From: Moniliella sp. 'wahieum'
Lineage: Eukaryota > Basidiomycota > Moniliellomycetes > Moniliellales > Moniliellaceae
Direction of reading: 5' to 3'
Assembly: GCA_003971905.1 (NCBI GenBank)
Contig: RSEE01000053.1
Location: 248,001-312,000, forward strand
DNA: 64,000 bases
Shown: in pieces, positions 13,201-25,488 of the stretch
Position numbering within the stretch: position 1 is the stretch's first letter
Layout: each line of letters begins with the position of its first letter
Notes under the pieces: generated by a model
The model's input: the letters and a program-made list of their open reading frames with translations, nothing else
Database searches by the model: none
What the model was told of the DNA's origin: nothing
Made by a program: the position numbers and the translations under genes

Positions 13201-16179
13201 GCAATGTACTGACGGTGTCTCAACGTACAGGAAGTTGAACGGTTACCAGAGTCGCGCAAACTGGAGCTCAATGGATACTTGACCAAGCCTACCACGCGTT
13301 TGGCCCGTTACCCACTTCTGCTGGAGCAGGTGATCAAATACACCAAGATGGTGAATCCGATAAGGAGACCCTTCCCGAGGTGATCAAGATGGTCAAGCAA
13401 TTCCTCTCCCAGGTGAATGAGGAGACAGGGAAAAGCGAAAACCGTTTCCAAGTAACTACCTTGGCAGACCAGCTTATCTTCAAGCCCGGCGAGGAAGTCG
13501 ACCTCCACCTCAGACACGAGGGGCGCGAGATGGTTTTTAAGGGCCCGTTAAAGCGTCGAGGTGGGAGTGGGCAGGGTGAGACTGCGGAACTTCAAGCATA
13601 CCTGTTTGATCATGCATTTGTACTGGTCAAGCCAAAGATTGTGCACAAGGTCGAGATCCTCCGTGTGAACCGCAAGCCAATTCCTCTGGAACTACTGATG
13701 TGCACAGTTTACGAGGACATACCGGCTCCCACTGGCAGCAAGCCTTCTGGCAAGCTCAAATCACTCACCACCCGCATGAGCACAGGCAACCGTCTCACCT
13801 CGGTTCTTGCTCCTGGAACTGGTCCCAAACAAGATGTTAAGACGGGCTATGCACTGCGGCTCACCTTCCTCGGGCGCAATGGCTATTCCATGACCCTTTG
13901 GGCATCGACCTTTGTTGGACGTCAAAAGTGGTTCGAGCACATCGACGAGGCCCAGGCTCAGCTTCGCAATCGGAGCAACATTTTTGAGACTATGCCTATT
14001 GGCCCGCTCGCTGACTTTACTCCCCCCGTGAGCCAGAGCGGCCGGACCGTCACCAGAAGGGCCATGCCTTGCCAGCAGAGGAGCAAGACATTCGCCCCAC
14101 CTGTTGCGTCCCCTTCGACTTTGGACGAAGAGTTATCTATGGAACGAACAGGGGTGTCTTTCTCTCTGAACTTCGCAAGGGTGCTCGCCCTCCTACCAAG
14201 GTACTTCCTCTGCCGGACGTGGCGCAAATCGAAGTATTGGAGGAATATCAAGTCCTCCTCGTTCTTTCCGACAAGACGCTCTGGACATTCACTCTGGACG
14301 CTCTCAATCCGACTAACTGTGATGCCTCTCTTCGTGCGGGTCGACGCATCCAAGGAACGGTTCATTTCTTCTGCGTCGGCAGCGTCAACAATAAGCCGTT
14401 GGTGTGTGCGGTCAAGTCCAGCACTGTCTCATCGACCATCCGTCTTTTCGAGCCTCTTGACGCCAAGCAGCGAGCCCAGGGCAAACGTCCCGGGTTGCAA
14501 TGGAGCTCGAACCACTCCAAGGGTCAAGACGCGCTGCGCATCTACAAGGACTTTTACGTTTCGACCGAGTCCTCAGGCGCCGTCTTCCTCAAGAACAGAC
14601 TCTGTCTCAGCTGTGCCAAGGGGTTCGAGATTGTGGACATTGACACACTCGATACCCAGGGGATATTGGACGTGACCGACCCCAAGCTCGATTTTTTGAC
14701 CAGCAACAAAGAAGTTACCGCCCGCCCTCTGGCGATCTACCTCATTCACGGCGAGTTTTGCTCTGTTACGACGAGTTTGCTTTCTATGTCAATCGGTTTG
14801 GTCGTCGCTCCCGCCCGGATTGGCTCATCTCGTGGGAGGGGCACCCGACCTCGTTTGCCTTGTCGTACCCATACCTCTTGGCATTTGATTCGAGCTTTGT
14901 CGAGATCCGCCACGTCTCGACCGGCGCGCTGCACCAGATCCTGACAGGCTCACGGTTGGGGTGCCTCTTTGCCGATCCTTCGCCTCACGTGCCGTCGAAA
15001 AAAGAGCTGCAACAACAGCTCCTGCAGCAACGAGAGAGCAAAGAACGTCTCGAGCTGGGGTTGCCCCTGGTGGGCAGGGCACCCCATGGGAAGTACCAAT
15101 CGTCCTCCTGGCCCAGGACGCCCCCCTTTGCCTCCCTCTTCGTCGGCCCCGGTGCTGTTAAATCCCAGTTCATCCCCCGCCCTGGGGCCCTACCGGGCAG
15201 CTCCCGGCCGCCCTGGCTTCCCCGCTGGTGGGCCTGGTATGCCGGCTGTACCGCAGCGCTACCCCAGTGCTCCGATGCCTCCCCCGCAGCATCCAACCAG
15301 ATTAGCATGATGCCGTTCGCGTTTAGCCAGGCCCATGTTCCCACGAGCAAGCCGACGAGTGCTGCGCACAGTCCCATGTGGGAAAGCGCCTTCACCTCGC
15401 GCCACAACATTGTGCTCCAAGGGGACAACTCGATTACATTTTGCGTCCTGGCCCTGCAGCAAGTGGAGCTGGGGTACCGTTGCAGTTGGCCCAACATTCG
15501 GGTCCGGTAGCCAAGCCGGGTCCTGTCATCGTACCCCGTCCCCCGCCCAGTCCGGCTCCGTCGATACGCTCGCTGGCTGCGCCTTCTAGCCCCCAAGTGG
15601 CTCCGATGGTGGTCCCTCCGCTTCGCTCGCCCAGTCTGCACAGTGTCAAGGTCAGCCCAGCCATGGGTCCGGTTCGCGTGGGACCCATACCGGGTCCCTC
15701 GGCCGTTTCGCACTTTAGTCCGGGCATGGCCGCTCAACATGTCACCGGACGTCCGCCTGTGCCAGTCATGCCCGGTGCTCCACCTCCGCCCCCATCATCC
15801 CAGGCGCGCCGCCGCCTCCGCCTCCCATGCCTGGGGCGCCGACGAACATGAAGATGCCGATGAACATGCCCATGAACATGAACATGAACGTGAACATGAA
15901 CATGCACATGAACGTGGGCCAAATCGCTCCTGCCGCTCCCTTTGCCCCGCACGGGTTTTCAGCGAGCGGGCCTGCGCCGCTTGGCTCGATGCGGCGAACT
16001 CACTCTCCTTTGCCGATGATGGGCTCGATCCGTCGCCAACAGCCAGGCGAGGGTCCTCCCGGCCGAATGGGTGCGTACCCTTCGTCCCAGCCGCCCGCGC
16101 CCCCGCGCCACACGGTGCTTCGCAACTGGCGCAGCCCATGCCTCAAAGGCCAGGCTATGCCAATGGGTACCAGCCCTAG
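10278..16179 (+). CDS. Rho1 guanine-nucleotide exchange factor, ROM2-like (DEP-DH-PH-CNH)
   Basis: This is a fungal Rho1/cell-wall-integrity type GEF, expected at the cell cortex. In order: a long Pro/Ser-rich N-terminus from the ATG at 10278; a DEP domain at about nt 11905-12200 (SYKDAFDGSEAVDVLVQLLG, RSLEQNKFFHHVTYDRRLRD); a DH/RhoGEF domain from about 12790 (INEVVNTEADFVHDLEYLRD, KLELNGYLTKPTTRLARYPL); a PH domain at about 13500-13960; a CNH domain from about 14070 (FDFGRRVIYGTNRGVFLSEL) to about 15010; and a Pro-rich tail. One intron is clear, 13169-13230, joining VAFVD to EVERLPE. One-base shifts are needed at least near 13348, 14055 and 14757, and several in the proline-rich ends. I end the gene at 16179 (..PMPQRPGYANGYQP). 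A frame running to 16216 is the alternative. The N-terminal start is less certain than the domains. Confidence 0.88.
15840..15920 (+). repeat. In-gene ATGAAC repeat encoding a Met-Asn run
   Basis: Inside the tail of the RhoGEF gene, ATGAACATG-type hexamers repeat imperfectly about ten times. In the plausible frame they encode a Met-Asn repeat (MNMPMNMNMNVNMNMHMN), which follows a polyproline block. Confidence 0.8.
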
Positions 16180-17109
16180 CACTAGCTTGTGCCCTCTGGG
16201 CAATCAAGGAAGTTGATACCACCTCTCTTTTGCACTCTCCACCCTCTCCTTCGACACGGTCCGATTCCTATCTATGGCCTTTTTTGTCCGTTGCCTTGTC
16301 CTAGCTGATTTGCCGCGTTTCTCATCTGTAGTTCGTCCCGCCTCGGGTGAGATGCGTAGTAACCTAGTCCGGTGAGTAGGGAGAGCCGACCGAGATGGAG
16401 GGAATGTTAGGGGCTCAGCTTGGCGTGCTCAGGCTGCATATATTGCATGCATCGTGCAGACGGGCAGTACCGTATTAGTATTCTGTAAGTAATGCCTCTC
16501 AGTGGTCATTATGGCCGCGATTTCGTAGGGAGAGTGATGGTAGCGTGGTTCGTTGTAAGTAGCTGATGCGTCCATGCGCTCATCATGCTGATTGAGAGAT
16601 GATCGATTGATGATCGACGTCAGTGCATCCGGCACGGCTCAAACGCAGTAGCTACCGAGGAACGAGCAAAGCTAATAACACGAGGAACGAAGCAAAATGG
16701 ACTTTTTCCAGGCGACGCGAACCACAGCATGCGACCGGCCTTACTGCGACGAACGTTAGTCGGACGATCCCAGGCCGCCGACGTCCTGTATGCCCTTCCA
16801 TGTCTGTTTTCCTAACCCTCCGCTCGATACCTTTTCTCCCTTGGCAGTGAACAGAGACCACTCGACCTATACACAACCTGTACTGCCTTGCCACCCCTGT
16901 GCTCTGCTTAAAGGACCCACTGCTGATCCGACTGTCACTCCGGCTGCCACGCCCACTCCTCCGTACCAGCCCCACCCAACTTGTTTGTTCGTGCTGCTCA
17001 ACACACGCAATAATGTCCCTTGTTGGAACTACGACGGCCTTGATTGACCAGGGGAAAGTATCCAAATCCCCAGCTTGCCGATCCATGCAACCTGGATCTT
17101 TTGGTGATT
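16180..17109. other. Intergenic region
   Basis: No gene is supported. A TGATCGATTGATGATCGAC stretch at about 16600-16618 belongs to the GATCGATGATC motif class seen in other intergenic regions of the window. Confidence 0.35.
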
Positions 17110-18245
17110 ACAGATGCGCTTCGCAACCGAGGCGCAAGCGCATGGAAGTGTAGATCCGTGACCTCCAATACCGCATTGTCCACAGATCGGGCAAAGCAGC
17201 AAGAAAGGAACGCTTTTCGATTGACGCTTGCAAACGTCCGGAAGGCCTAGAGAAGGCATTTTGTCGGTTATTCAAGGTGGTGATATACATTTGACAAGGG
17301 CGGCGTCACCATCTTCATTGTCCATGGCCACCTGCCCCCAGATGCCATTCGTCAGATGAGTGTGGACCACAGCAACGTGATTGACAACTGGCAGGGTATA
17401 TCTCCTTGATGACCTCGAAGCCGAGGTAACGGGGCTGCCCTTCTTTGCCGCTCAGCTGAGCTTGTGGTGATCCACCCCAAGAACCCATTTTGCCCCACCA
17501 CGCACCTCAACTATCGCTACTTTGAGCTGACTAGTATCCCACGATTGAGGACGGTACCCCCAACCCACGCTATCTCCAGGCGGCGAAGAAGGACACGCGG
17601 ATGGGACGAGCAAGGCCGTGGCGTAGTCGTTTGGCGGGGATGCGGACTTGACACTCATGTACCTCAGCGAGGACTACGATGCCGAGCACTTCCATGCCAC
17701 TCATAAGGCGGTTGCCGACAAGTGTGACCGGCTTTCGACCCGGTTTGGAAGTGCTGGTGCGATAAGTAGTACTCTTGCATTTCCCACCGCAAACGAGAAC
17801 CCAGGTATGGACGGTGTCTTCCTTGATGATCTCTTTCTCTCCACCGGGGGGCATCTTCATGGACCTCTTTGACGGGAACAAGGTCACACTCTTGGCTCGT
17901 TCGCCCGAGAAGCACAAACTTGTGAGTTTGTTTGCGAGACGGTGCGCAGTTGGGGACGCATTTGTGCTATAGCATATGAGCCCCGATTGTTGAGAAACAC
18001 AAAAGACGCCGTACACGCTGCGGGACTTGGGCCTGGCAAGAGATTCGGTTGGGACGGTATGTGGGGTTCAACTTGATTTACCACCGGGGGATCAAGCTTG
18101 GCTGCCAACGCCCGGGGCACGGGTGGAGACCATCCTGATGCGGAGTCTGCCGCGGCACGCCCGGGTGGGAGTATACATTGGAGCCGTAGTATTCGGGCGC
18201 AAACACGGGCTTTTGGCGCGGACCGGCCGGGTGAGGGAGGGAGGA
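17110..18245 (+). pseudogene. Degenerate coproporphyrinogen III oxidase (HEM13) relic
   Basis: Successive blocks, in order but in changing frames, match the oxygen-dependent coproporphyrinogen oxidase of haem synthesis. They are RKRMEV*IRDLQYRIV (17128-17176), FDKGGVTIFIVHGHL (about 17292), VIHPKNPFCPTTHLNYRYFELT (17466-17530), YLSEDYDAEHFHATHKAV (about 17661), MDGVFLDDL (about 17808), QEIRLGRYVGFNLIYHRG (about 18030) and PGARVETILM (18112) with WEYTLEP. Unlike neighbouring genes, it has in-frame stops (for example TAG at 17149) and lost or altered conserved positions: the WWFGGG block is scrambled, GGIFFDDL is now DGVFLDDL, and the C-terminal block ends in TAG after LEP. No start codon or intact frame can be drawn. 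I infer a dead or dying copy. A very poorly assembled live gene is the less likely alternative. Confidence 0.75.
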
Positions 18246-19367
18246 GCACAAGATGAGAGGTGTAAGTGCTAAGCGCGCCAGCGGATATGGGTTCCAGACG
18301 CATAGCGATTGTTCACTCGAACACGCCCATCACGACCACACATGACTTGTAAGCCTTTGGAAAAGCCGGCGTCCGTCCCAGAGCTGTGCCACAGAGGAGC
18401 TGCCAGATCACGCCGGAATCAATTAGCGTGTACCCTTTATACGTTACGTTTCACGTTCAGTTAACAAGAACTGGCCGTAGTATTTTGCGGGGCAGGTAGG
18501 GAGGAAGGTCTGCTTCGATCGCAAACGGATTGAAGTGCGTGGCTTTGCGAGATTGCCCGATGCAAGAATGGAGAGAATGGTGATAGGATGCGAGACCTGG
18601 TGGATTGAACGTGTTGAACGATGAACGTTGAACATTGAATGTTCAGCTGAACGTTTCACTTGCCCCCCGTCGATGGAGCGGGACATGGGACAGACGGACA
18701 GAGCACGAACTAGGAACCAGCGACGGAACTACGTAGCACTGGGTATGTAGCCCCAAGCGTACGCAGACAGGGCAGCACAGTGGCCTCGTGCCCCTGGCGC
18801 GTAGCACCCACCGCAGCACCCGGCAGCACGCAGCACACACGTCTGCACCGGCCATGTCACCAGCATCTCGTGTGTCACATATCACGCGTCGCGAATGATT
18901 AATGACTCGGTAAGCGCCACTGGGCACCTGCCCCGTCGCTGCCGCGTGGGGCCTGGGAGGACAATCGCAGCGTCGCGTCTGGGAGCGCTCCTGCGTCGGA
19001 TCTCCAGCCGCCCCGCGGGCCCCCCTGCCTTGGGGGCAGTGTGCAGCCCCGGCGCGAAACTGTGCGCCACATCGCAGCCCCCGCACAGGGCCAGTGTGGG
19101 CTGCGTGCATCCTGCGGGCGGGGGCAGCGACTGGGCGCACGAGTCGTGTCCTGCGGTTAGGCTTTGCTAGCTGGCGCCCCCAGCCCAGCCAGCCCCCACA
19201 GCCCCCACCCAGCCCTGTCGGCAGGCCACGCTCGCCTTCTCGCGTCGCAGCGCATTCAGCAGTCCGCTCAGCGCCTCAGCCCCCCCACCGGCACCCACTC
19301 TCACCCCCACCCCCACCACCCCCACCTCCCTCCTGCCTCGCCGCTTGGCTCCGCGCCCCTGCCTGGC
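18246..19367. other. Intergenic region with GTTGAAC-type repeats
   Basis: The stretch 18603-18655 is built of GTTGAAC/GTTCA units in both orientations. A TGTCACATATCACGCG string lies near 18873. GC content climbs after 18900 toward the kinesin start. No gene is supported. Confidence 0.4.
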
Positions 19368-22300
19368 ATGTCGGGCATCCCGCCCCCGACATCCGTCTCC
19401 CCCCCCCCTGCTCCTCTGTCCGAGCACCAGCCCCACACCCCTGCCCTCAGCGCCGGCAGCACCGCCTCCTTCGCCTCTGCCAGTGAAGACCCCGTCCCCA
19501 GCGCCACCGCCACCGCCAGTGCCACCGCCCATGCGAATGCTGTCCACGTTGTTGTCCGCATCCGGCCCCTGACCCCCAACGATCGTGCCGCCATTCCCCC
19601 GCGCTGGCAGCGGATTGCCATTCTCTCCGACGGCGCTGCCCGCGTTCGAGTCGATCCATCTGTACCCCCTGGCGCGTCCGGCCCGGCACCGACCCCCGCT
19701 GCAGCCAACAACAGCTATGATTACGACCGTGTCTTTGCCTCTACGGACGACCAGGCTGCAGTGTACGCCGACTCGGTTCAGCCACTGATCCCGAAATTCT
19801 TTGAGGGGTACAATGCCACCGTCCTTGCCTATGGCCAGACGAGCAGCGGAAAGTCGTACACCATGGGCACCGCCGTGGGTCCCACCTCCACCTTTTCCCC
19901 TGATGATTCGAGCGCCTACAACACCGCCGCCGGCATAATCCCACGTGCGGTTGCTGACATCTTCCATCGCATTACCCGTGACACAAACCCCAGTTCGAAC
20001 TTCGTCCTGTCTGTCAGCTTTATCGAACTGTACAACGAAGATCTGATCGATTTACTTGCCGACCCTGACCGCCCCGCTGATCTTCGCCCCCTCGTCCAGA
20101 TTCGTCAGGACAAAGGCCAAATCGTTTGGTCGGGCATGAACGAGATCACAGTTCAAAGCGTGGCCGACGTTATGGCTCTGCTAGCCCAGGGTAACGCCGC
20201 CCGTCGCACCAACGAGACGGATATGAACACCCAATCCTCCCGCTCCCATGCCATCTTCAGCTTGACGCTGAAGCACCAACACCCTCCCTCTGAGCCTGTA
20301 CCAACCGCCCACTCTTCCACCTTGGGCAACTCATCCCAGTCCCCTGGATCTCCCTGGATTGAATCAGCCGACGCTCCTTCCCTTGGGGGTCGTATCACCC
20401 CTGTTTCATCAAGTCGTACCTCACCCGGAAGGCGGACGCCCATGTCAGCCATCCCGCGGCCGCAATCCATGGTTCGGCCTACAGCTGGGGCGGGTTCGCC
20501 TCCATTGACCTCGCCAAAATGGGGGCAGGAAACCTGCTGTCCATGGCTTCTCGCCCGGCCCCATCCCAGACGTCGGGAAGCCATCGGGGTCAATCCATCT
20601 CAAAAAGTGCAGAGATCTACTCTGACGATGAAATGTCACCACCATCAGCAAGTTCCACTTTGTCGATCTGGCGGGATCTGAACGGGTTAGTCCCTCCTTC
20701 TTGTGCTGGTGGAAACCAATTATCTGACCTAATCTCCCATCCAGCTCAAACGTACCTTATCCAAGGGGGAGCGCATCAAGGGCATCAGCATCAACTCGGG
20801 CCTCCATGCGTTGGGGAACGTGATCTCGGCCTTGGGAGACGTTTCCAAGGGCAAAAAGGCCGTGCATGTCCCTATCGCGATTCCAAATTGACTCGCCTAC
20901 TTCAGGACTCGCTGGGGGGAAACGCCTATACGCTGATGATTGCTTGCGTCAGTCCGACCGAGTTTAACGTGAGCGAAACGATCAACACATTGCAGTATGC
21001 CTCCCGAGCTCGAGCAATCAAAAACAAAGCAGAGCTAAACGAGCATGAGCCTGGGTGGGACGACGTAAGCCACCTGCAGGCGCTGGTGACCAAGCTCCGC
21101 CAAAACTTACGCAAGGCTCGATCGCTGTCCCCAGCTGCATCGGCCATTGACTCAAGAGGCAGTGCTGTTGTTGGATCGGATGGTTGGGAGGCGCAGGAAA
21201 CCATTCGCAAGCAACAAGACCGTCTTGCTCAAATGGCCGAGGAAATGACGCAGCTCAAGTTGGAAAACGCACGTTGGAGCCAACATGCCCAATCCCCGTC
21301 CGCCAACTTGTAAACGGCGCTGTCGCCTCTTCTCCGTCTGAGCGGGATGAGAGCAAGGACATGTTCCCTAAGTCCGCTGAGCCTGTTATCCTCGAGTATG
21401 AAAAGTCGATGGATGTCCTCACTGGTCAGATCAACCTGCTCAAGGCTGCCTTGGGTGATTCGGAAGACCTCGTGGTCATGCTTGAAGCCAAAGTGAGCGA
21501 ACTGGAGGGCCGGCTTCTTGACCAAGAACAAGCTGCTGAACGGACCAGCGAAGAGTTGGCTGAGCTTCAGGGTGGCATGAGCCATCTCTCCAACCGCGAG
21601 GCGGACGAGTCTGACTATGTGGGGGAACTGGAGGAGCGTCTGAACAAGTCGGAGCAGGCGCACGACCAAGTTGTGGAATCGTTGACTCTGATGCAAAAAG
21701 ATTTGCTTCACCATCAGCAAGCTGAGGAACGGAGCGAGTCGTATATTCAAGAGCTGGAAGAACGTTTGGCTCAATCGGACGCCGACTTGGCATCGACCAA
21801 GGCCGCCTTGGAACAGCCAGAAGCTCATCAATCTCGCGATGTCAGCGTTGGGTTTTCCTTGGACGCATTCGACTCGGCCAAACAGGACCACCAACTCTTG
21901 TTGAAAGAGCTCGATGCCCGCCAAGAGCGAATTGAAGCTCTCGAGCAACAGATCCAAGACCAAGCCGTAGCCTCCACCAATCGCTCGCAGTCGCCTCAGG
22001 CCCTTAACTCGTCAGATGACGTCGTGCTGGAGCTTCAAGAGGGCCACGCGAACGTGGCAAAAGAGCTGGCCGAGCTCAAATCCAAATACGCCGCTGCTAT
22101 GGCTGAGCTTGGCACGGTGCAGCTGGCCCACCAAGAGGCGCTTCAACGAGCCGAGCTTCTCACTACCCAATTGACCGATCCCTCGCGGCAACGTGGACCA
22201 CGGACGCGCAACAGCTCGGGTATGGACGATCCACTGGAAGTGCTTTCGGTTAATGGCTCTTCTGATCATGAAGATGGTCCTTCTGTGCTCATGCGACGCA

Positions 22301-24675
22301 ACTCAACAGGCACCCGACGGGAAACGTGGCATCCCGCTTTGCGTAGCCAGCACAGCGCAGATTCAGATCGCGCCCTTCGCACGTCCGTAGAGGGGATGGA
22401 CCAAACACCTGACGGACGAATGAGTAGACGGTCCAGCCTGACCATGTCCCGTCGTTCCTCCTTCGTGTCAGCGAGGGATGGATCTGTCGTGTCGGGCCCT
22501 GCCTCTCGAGCTCATCGCCGGTCCACTTCTGGCATTGGCTACCGCCCTGCCGATGCCCCTCCCGCAACCAGGGACTTGAACGATGTGGTGTCACCCAGCC
22601 GGCAAGAAAGCCCCGAGGACACATTGCCGGCAGGCAACAGTCATGCTCGCACCGCATCCGGATCGTCCCAGATGGGCCACAGACCCCTTTCTCTTGTGGA
22701 TCCTAGTGGAATGGGAAGTCCAGAGGCTGCGTCAAGGGCGGCCTTGGCCTCGGCCTCAGCGGCGGCTGAAGAGGCGCAGCGCAAAATCCGTTCGCTCGAA
22801 CGGGAACGGGATACCCTTCAGGCACTCCTGTTCCAGAGAGAGGAAGAGTTGGATGGGCTGCAACGTCAACTTGATTCGCCCGCTACACAAACTAGTGCGG
22901 CTAGTCCCTCGGGCTCCACGTCGGTTGCAGCGACCGACGACCTCTTACTGGCCGGCGCAAGTGAAAGTGGTTCTTCCCCTCAAAGTTCGGCTCATGTGCA
23001 CGAGCTTCTGGTCCAGCTGGCTGCACGGGAGAACCAGCATAAGGAGCAGGTTGCGGCCCAGGGCGTCGCGCACGCCGAAGCACTCGAGCAGCGAGACCAG
23101 ATGGCTACCACCCTCGCCCAAGCCCATCTTGCCCTGCAACAGCGCTTTGCCATCTCCCAGGTCACGGCAACCGAGGCAACTGAGCAAGCGGATGCTGCCA
23201 AAGCTCGGGTAGCTCAGCTAGAGCAAACCATTGCCACGCTTCGGGCCGAACACGAAGCTACATTGGTAGCACTTGATGCGAAACGCGCGGCTTCCGCTGA
23301 GCCGGCTACTGAGGGCAAGCCGGCGGATGCGGCAGCGATTGAGGCGGGGCAAGAGACACACGAGGCAGAGCTACGGAGCCGGGATGATGCTCACGCCAAA
23401 GTAGTTGAGGGGCTCACTGCAGCTCATGTGGCTGAGCTCGCCTCCTTGCAGGAAGCTCACCAATCTTCGTCTCGGGACGTGGAGAGGCTGCAGGCGGACA
23501 ATTCCCAAGCAACGGCTTCTACCGCTCGCGATCTCGCCCAACGAGATGCTCAGCTGCGGCGTATGGCCGAAGAGAATGCCTCGTTGCGCCAGGAATGTAC
23601 CGACGCCCGAACCGCCTCGGAACGGCTCGAGGCTCGGGTTGCCCAGCTTGCTAGCCAAGTGCAAGTGGATCCGGTCGAGATGGATATGCTCAAGGCGGAG
23701 CTGGCGGAAACGTCGGATGCGCTCGTTGTTCTCGAGGGTGCGCTGACGGAAGCGCAAGCGGAGCGCGACCAGTTCTCCCATGATTTGACCACTCTGCGCG
23801 ACAGCCTCGGAGGCAAGCCAGATCATCTTACCATCATTCGCGAACTCGACGAGCAGCGCACCCTCCTTACTCAATCGCGTTCCGACTTGGCGCGGGCCCG
23901 AGCTGAAGCTCAGGCCTCCCAAGCTGAAAACGCTCGGAATAGCGTCTTGCTCCGTGACACCCAGCAGCGCTTAGCCCAGGCAGAGCGCGGCGCTTCCGTA
24001 CGTTCCAATGGCCGGAACCAGCGTAACCCCCTGGACGAATCAACGGGACGGATTACATCGTGGGATACGAACGCTAGCCACCGCGCCAGTCCTTCCTGGA
24101 AGTGGAAAAGTGCCACCACCACCACCAACGCCCCCCCCGCCGGTCCTCCACCACCAACACCAAGTGGTGTCCCACCCGCACGCTTGGTCGCCCCACCAGC
24201 TTGGCCGAGTCAGTGTCGTCCCTTACCGAAGGGCATGGCATGGGCCCCTCCCCTGGTCCAGCCCCGTGGTGACCGTATCGGCAGAAGAGCGACAACGTAC
24301 CCTGGACGAGATCAACCGTCTGCAAGCCAAACTGACCCATACCGAGGCCGAAAGTCGTGCCTCGCCGACCTGGTTGCTACCCTGGAGGCAGCACTCAATG
24401 ACAGCGAACGCAACCTGCGCAAAGCGCGCACGCAACTGTCCGAGGTGACACGGGAGCGAGATGCCTTCTCGGCGCAATCTGGCGAACTGCAAGCCCAAGT
24501 CGAAGCGGCTGCTGCCGAGTTGGCCCAATCCCAGTCGCGCGTGCAGGAGCAACGGGAGGCTTTGGAGAGGGAGATTGAGCAAGAACGGGCGGCGCGAGAC
24601 AAAGCTCGGGAAGCGCTCTCGGCGCGGCTGGAAGAAGTTACCAAGCGCAAAAACTCGCGGCTGTTTTGTATCTGA
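19368..24675 (+). CDS. Kinesin-4-like motor protein with long coiled coil
   Basis: This is a plus-strand gene for a large N-terminal-motor kinesin. I take the ATG at 19368 (MSGIPPPTS), upstream of a Pro/Ala-rich leader. The motor core starts at about 19540 ([10 protein letters not shown]). It has the P-loop [12 protein letters not shown] (about 19834), switch [14 protein letters not shown] (20228) and switch [14 protein letters not shown] (20650-20685). An intron, 20686-20744 (GTTAGT..TCCAG), follows, then [20 protein letters not shown] and [20 protein letters not shown]. The last blocks and the [15 protein letters not shown] neck resemble kinesin-4/KIF21. About 2.9 kb of heptad-rich coiled coil follows, in two parts separated by a Ser/Pro-rich linker (about 22200-22700), with a second Pro-rich break at about 24090-24290. 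An unusual insert of about 115 residues separates switch I from switch II. Frame shifts are needed at about 20280-20635 (two), 21300 and 24290-24345. The subfamily is inferred. Confidence 0.88.
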
Positions 24676-25488
24676 TCCATTCCCAGGCGACGATGCAAGT
24701 TGCAGAGGCTGCGACAGCATCGCCTCCTCCCCCCACGACTCCTTCGCTGTTTACCTTCTCTTCACGATACCCACCCCCCGCCCCTCGCTCGTTCTGTATC
24801 TCTCTCACTCCATCCTGCCCCCGAACCGGGCCTATCTCCGACCCATCACTTCCATCATCCAAAGTCATTTGATACGCGTAAATCTGTCCTGCTCCCTTAT
24901 CCCGTATCCGCCTCGTTTTGCCGGCACCTCACCTGTAACGTACCAAAACTCAATGTAGAGCAGATACACTCTTCCTTAAGCACACTTTGGCAGAGTGTGT
25001 GCGAGCCAGGGTACCCTGAACGGGCCCCAGGGTACCCTGAACGGGCCCTTGCTTGCATATGTAGAAATCAGATGTACCGCTGGTAATGAACCTAAGGCGT
25101 AATCCTGCTGGGCTTGATGCGCGAGGGGCTCGAAGAGCTGAGAGCGCTGAGGTCGACGAAGAGTTACAAGTATGGGGGTATGTAAGCGACGAAGCATTTC
25201 GATTTCGACCTGAAAACATCCGGTTTGTGCATTCAGCAGCACACAATGTCAGCAGCACGTGGCGCCGACTCTTGTTTCGATCAAACGCTCTTCCTCATTA
25301 CCCTCTCGCACAACTACATCGACGTGAATACTTGTACCTACCATCTCGTAGTGCTCGGGCCGATTGTCGTAACGCACATCATGCATCTTGGGGCGCAACA
25401 GCACGCATCAGTAGAACGGAAGCCAAATTCATCTTCATTGGTATAACAAGTGGAAAGGGCGACAGGCCAGACGAATCCCTTCAGGCCA
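24676..25488. other. Convergent intergenic region between kinesin and dynein genes
   Basis: Both flanking genes end here. It contains the short tandem repeat at 25006-25047. No gene is supported. Confidence 0.4.
25006..25047. repeat. Perfect tandem duplication of a 21-bp unit
   Basis: Two identical adjacent copies of CCAGGGTACCCTGAACGGGCC. Each contains the 10-bp palindrome AGGGTACCCT. It lies between two convergent 3' ends. Confidence 0.9.
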
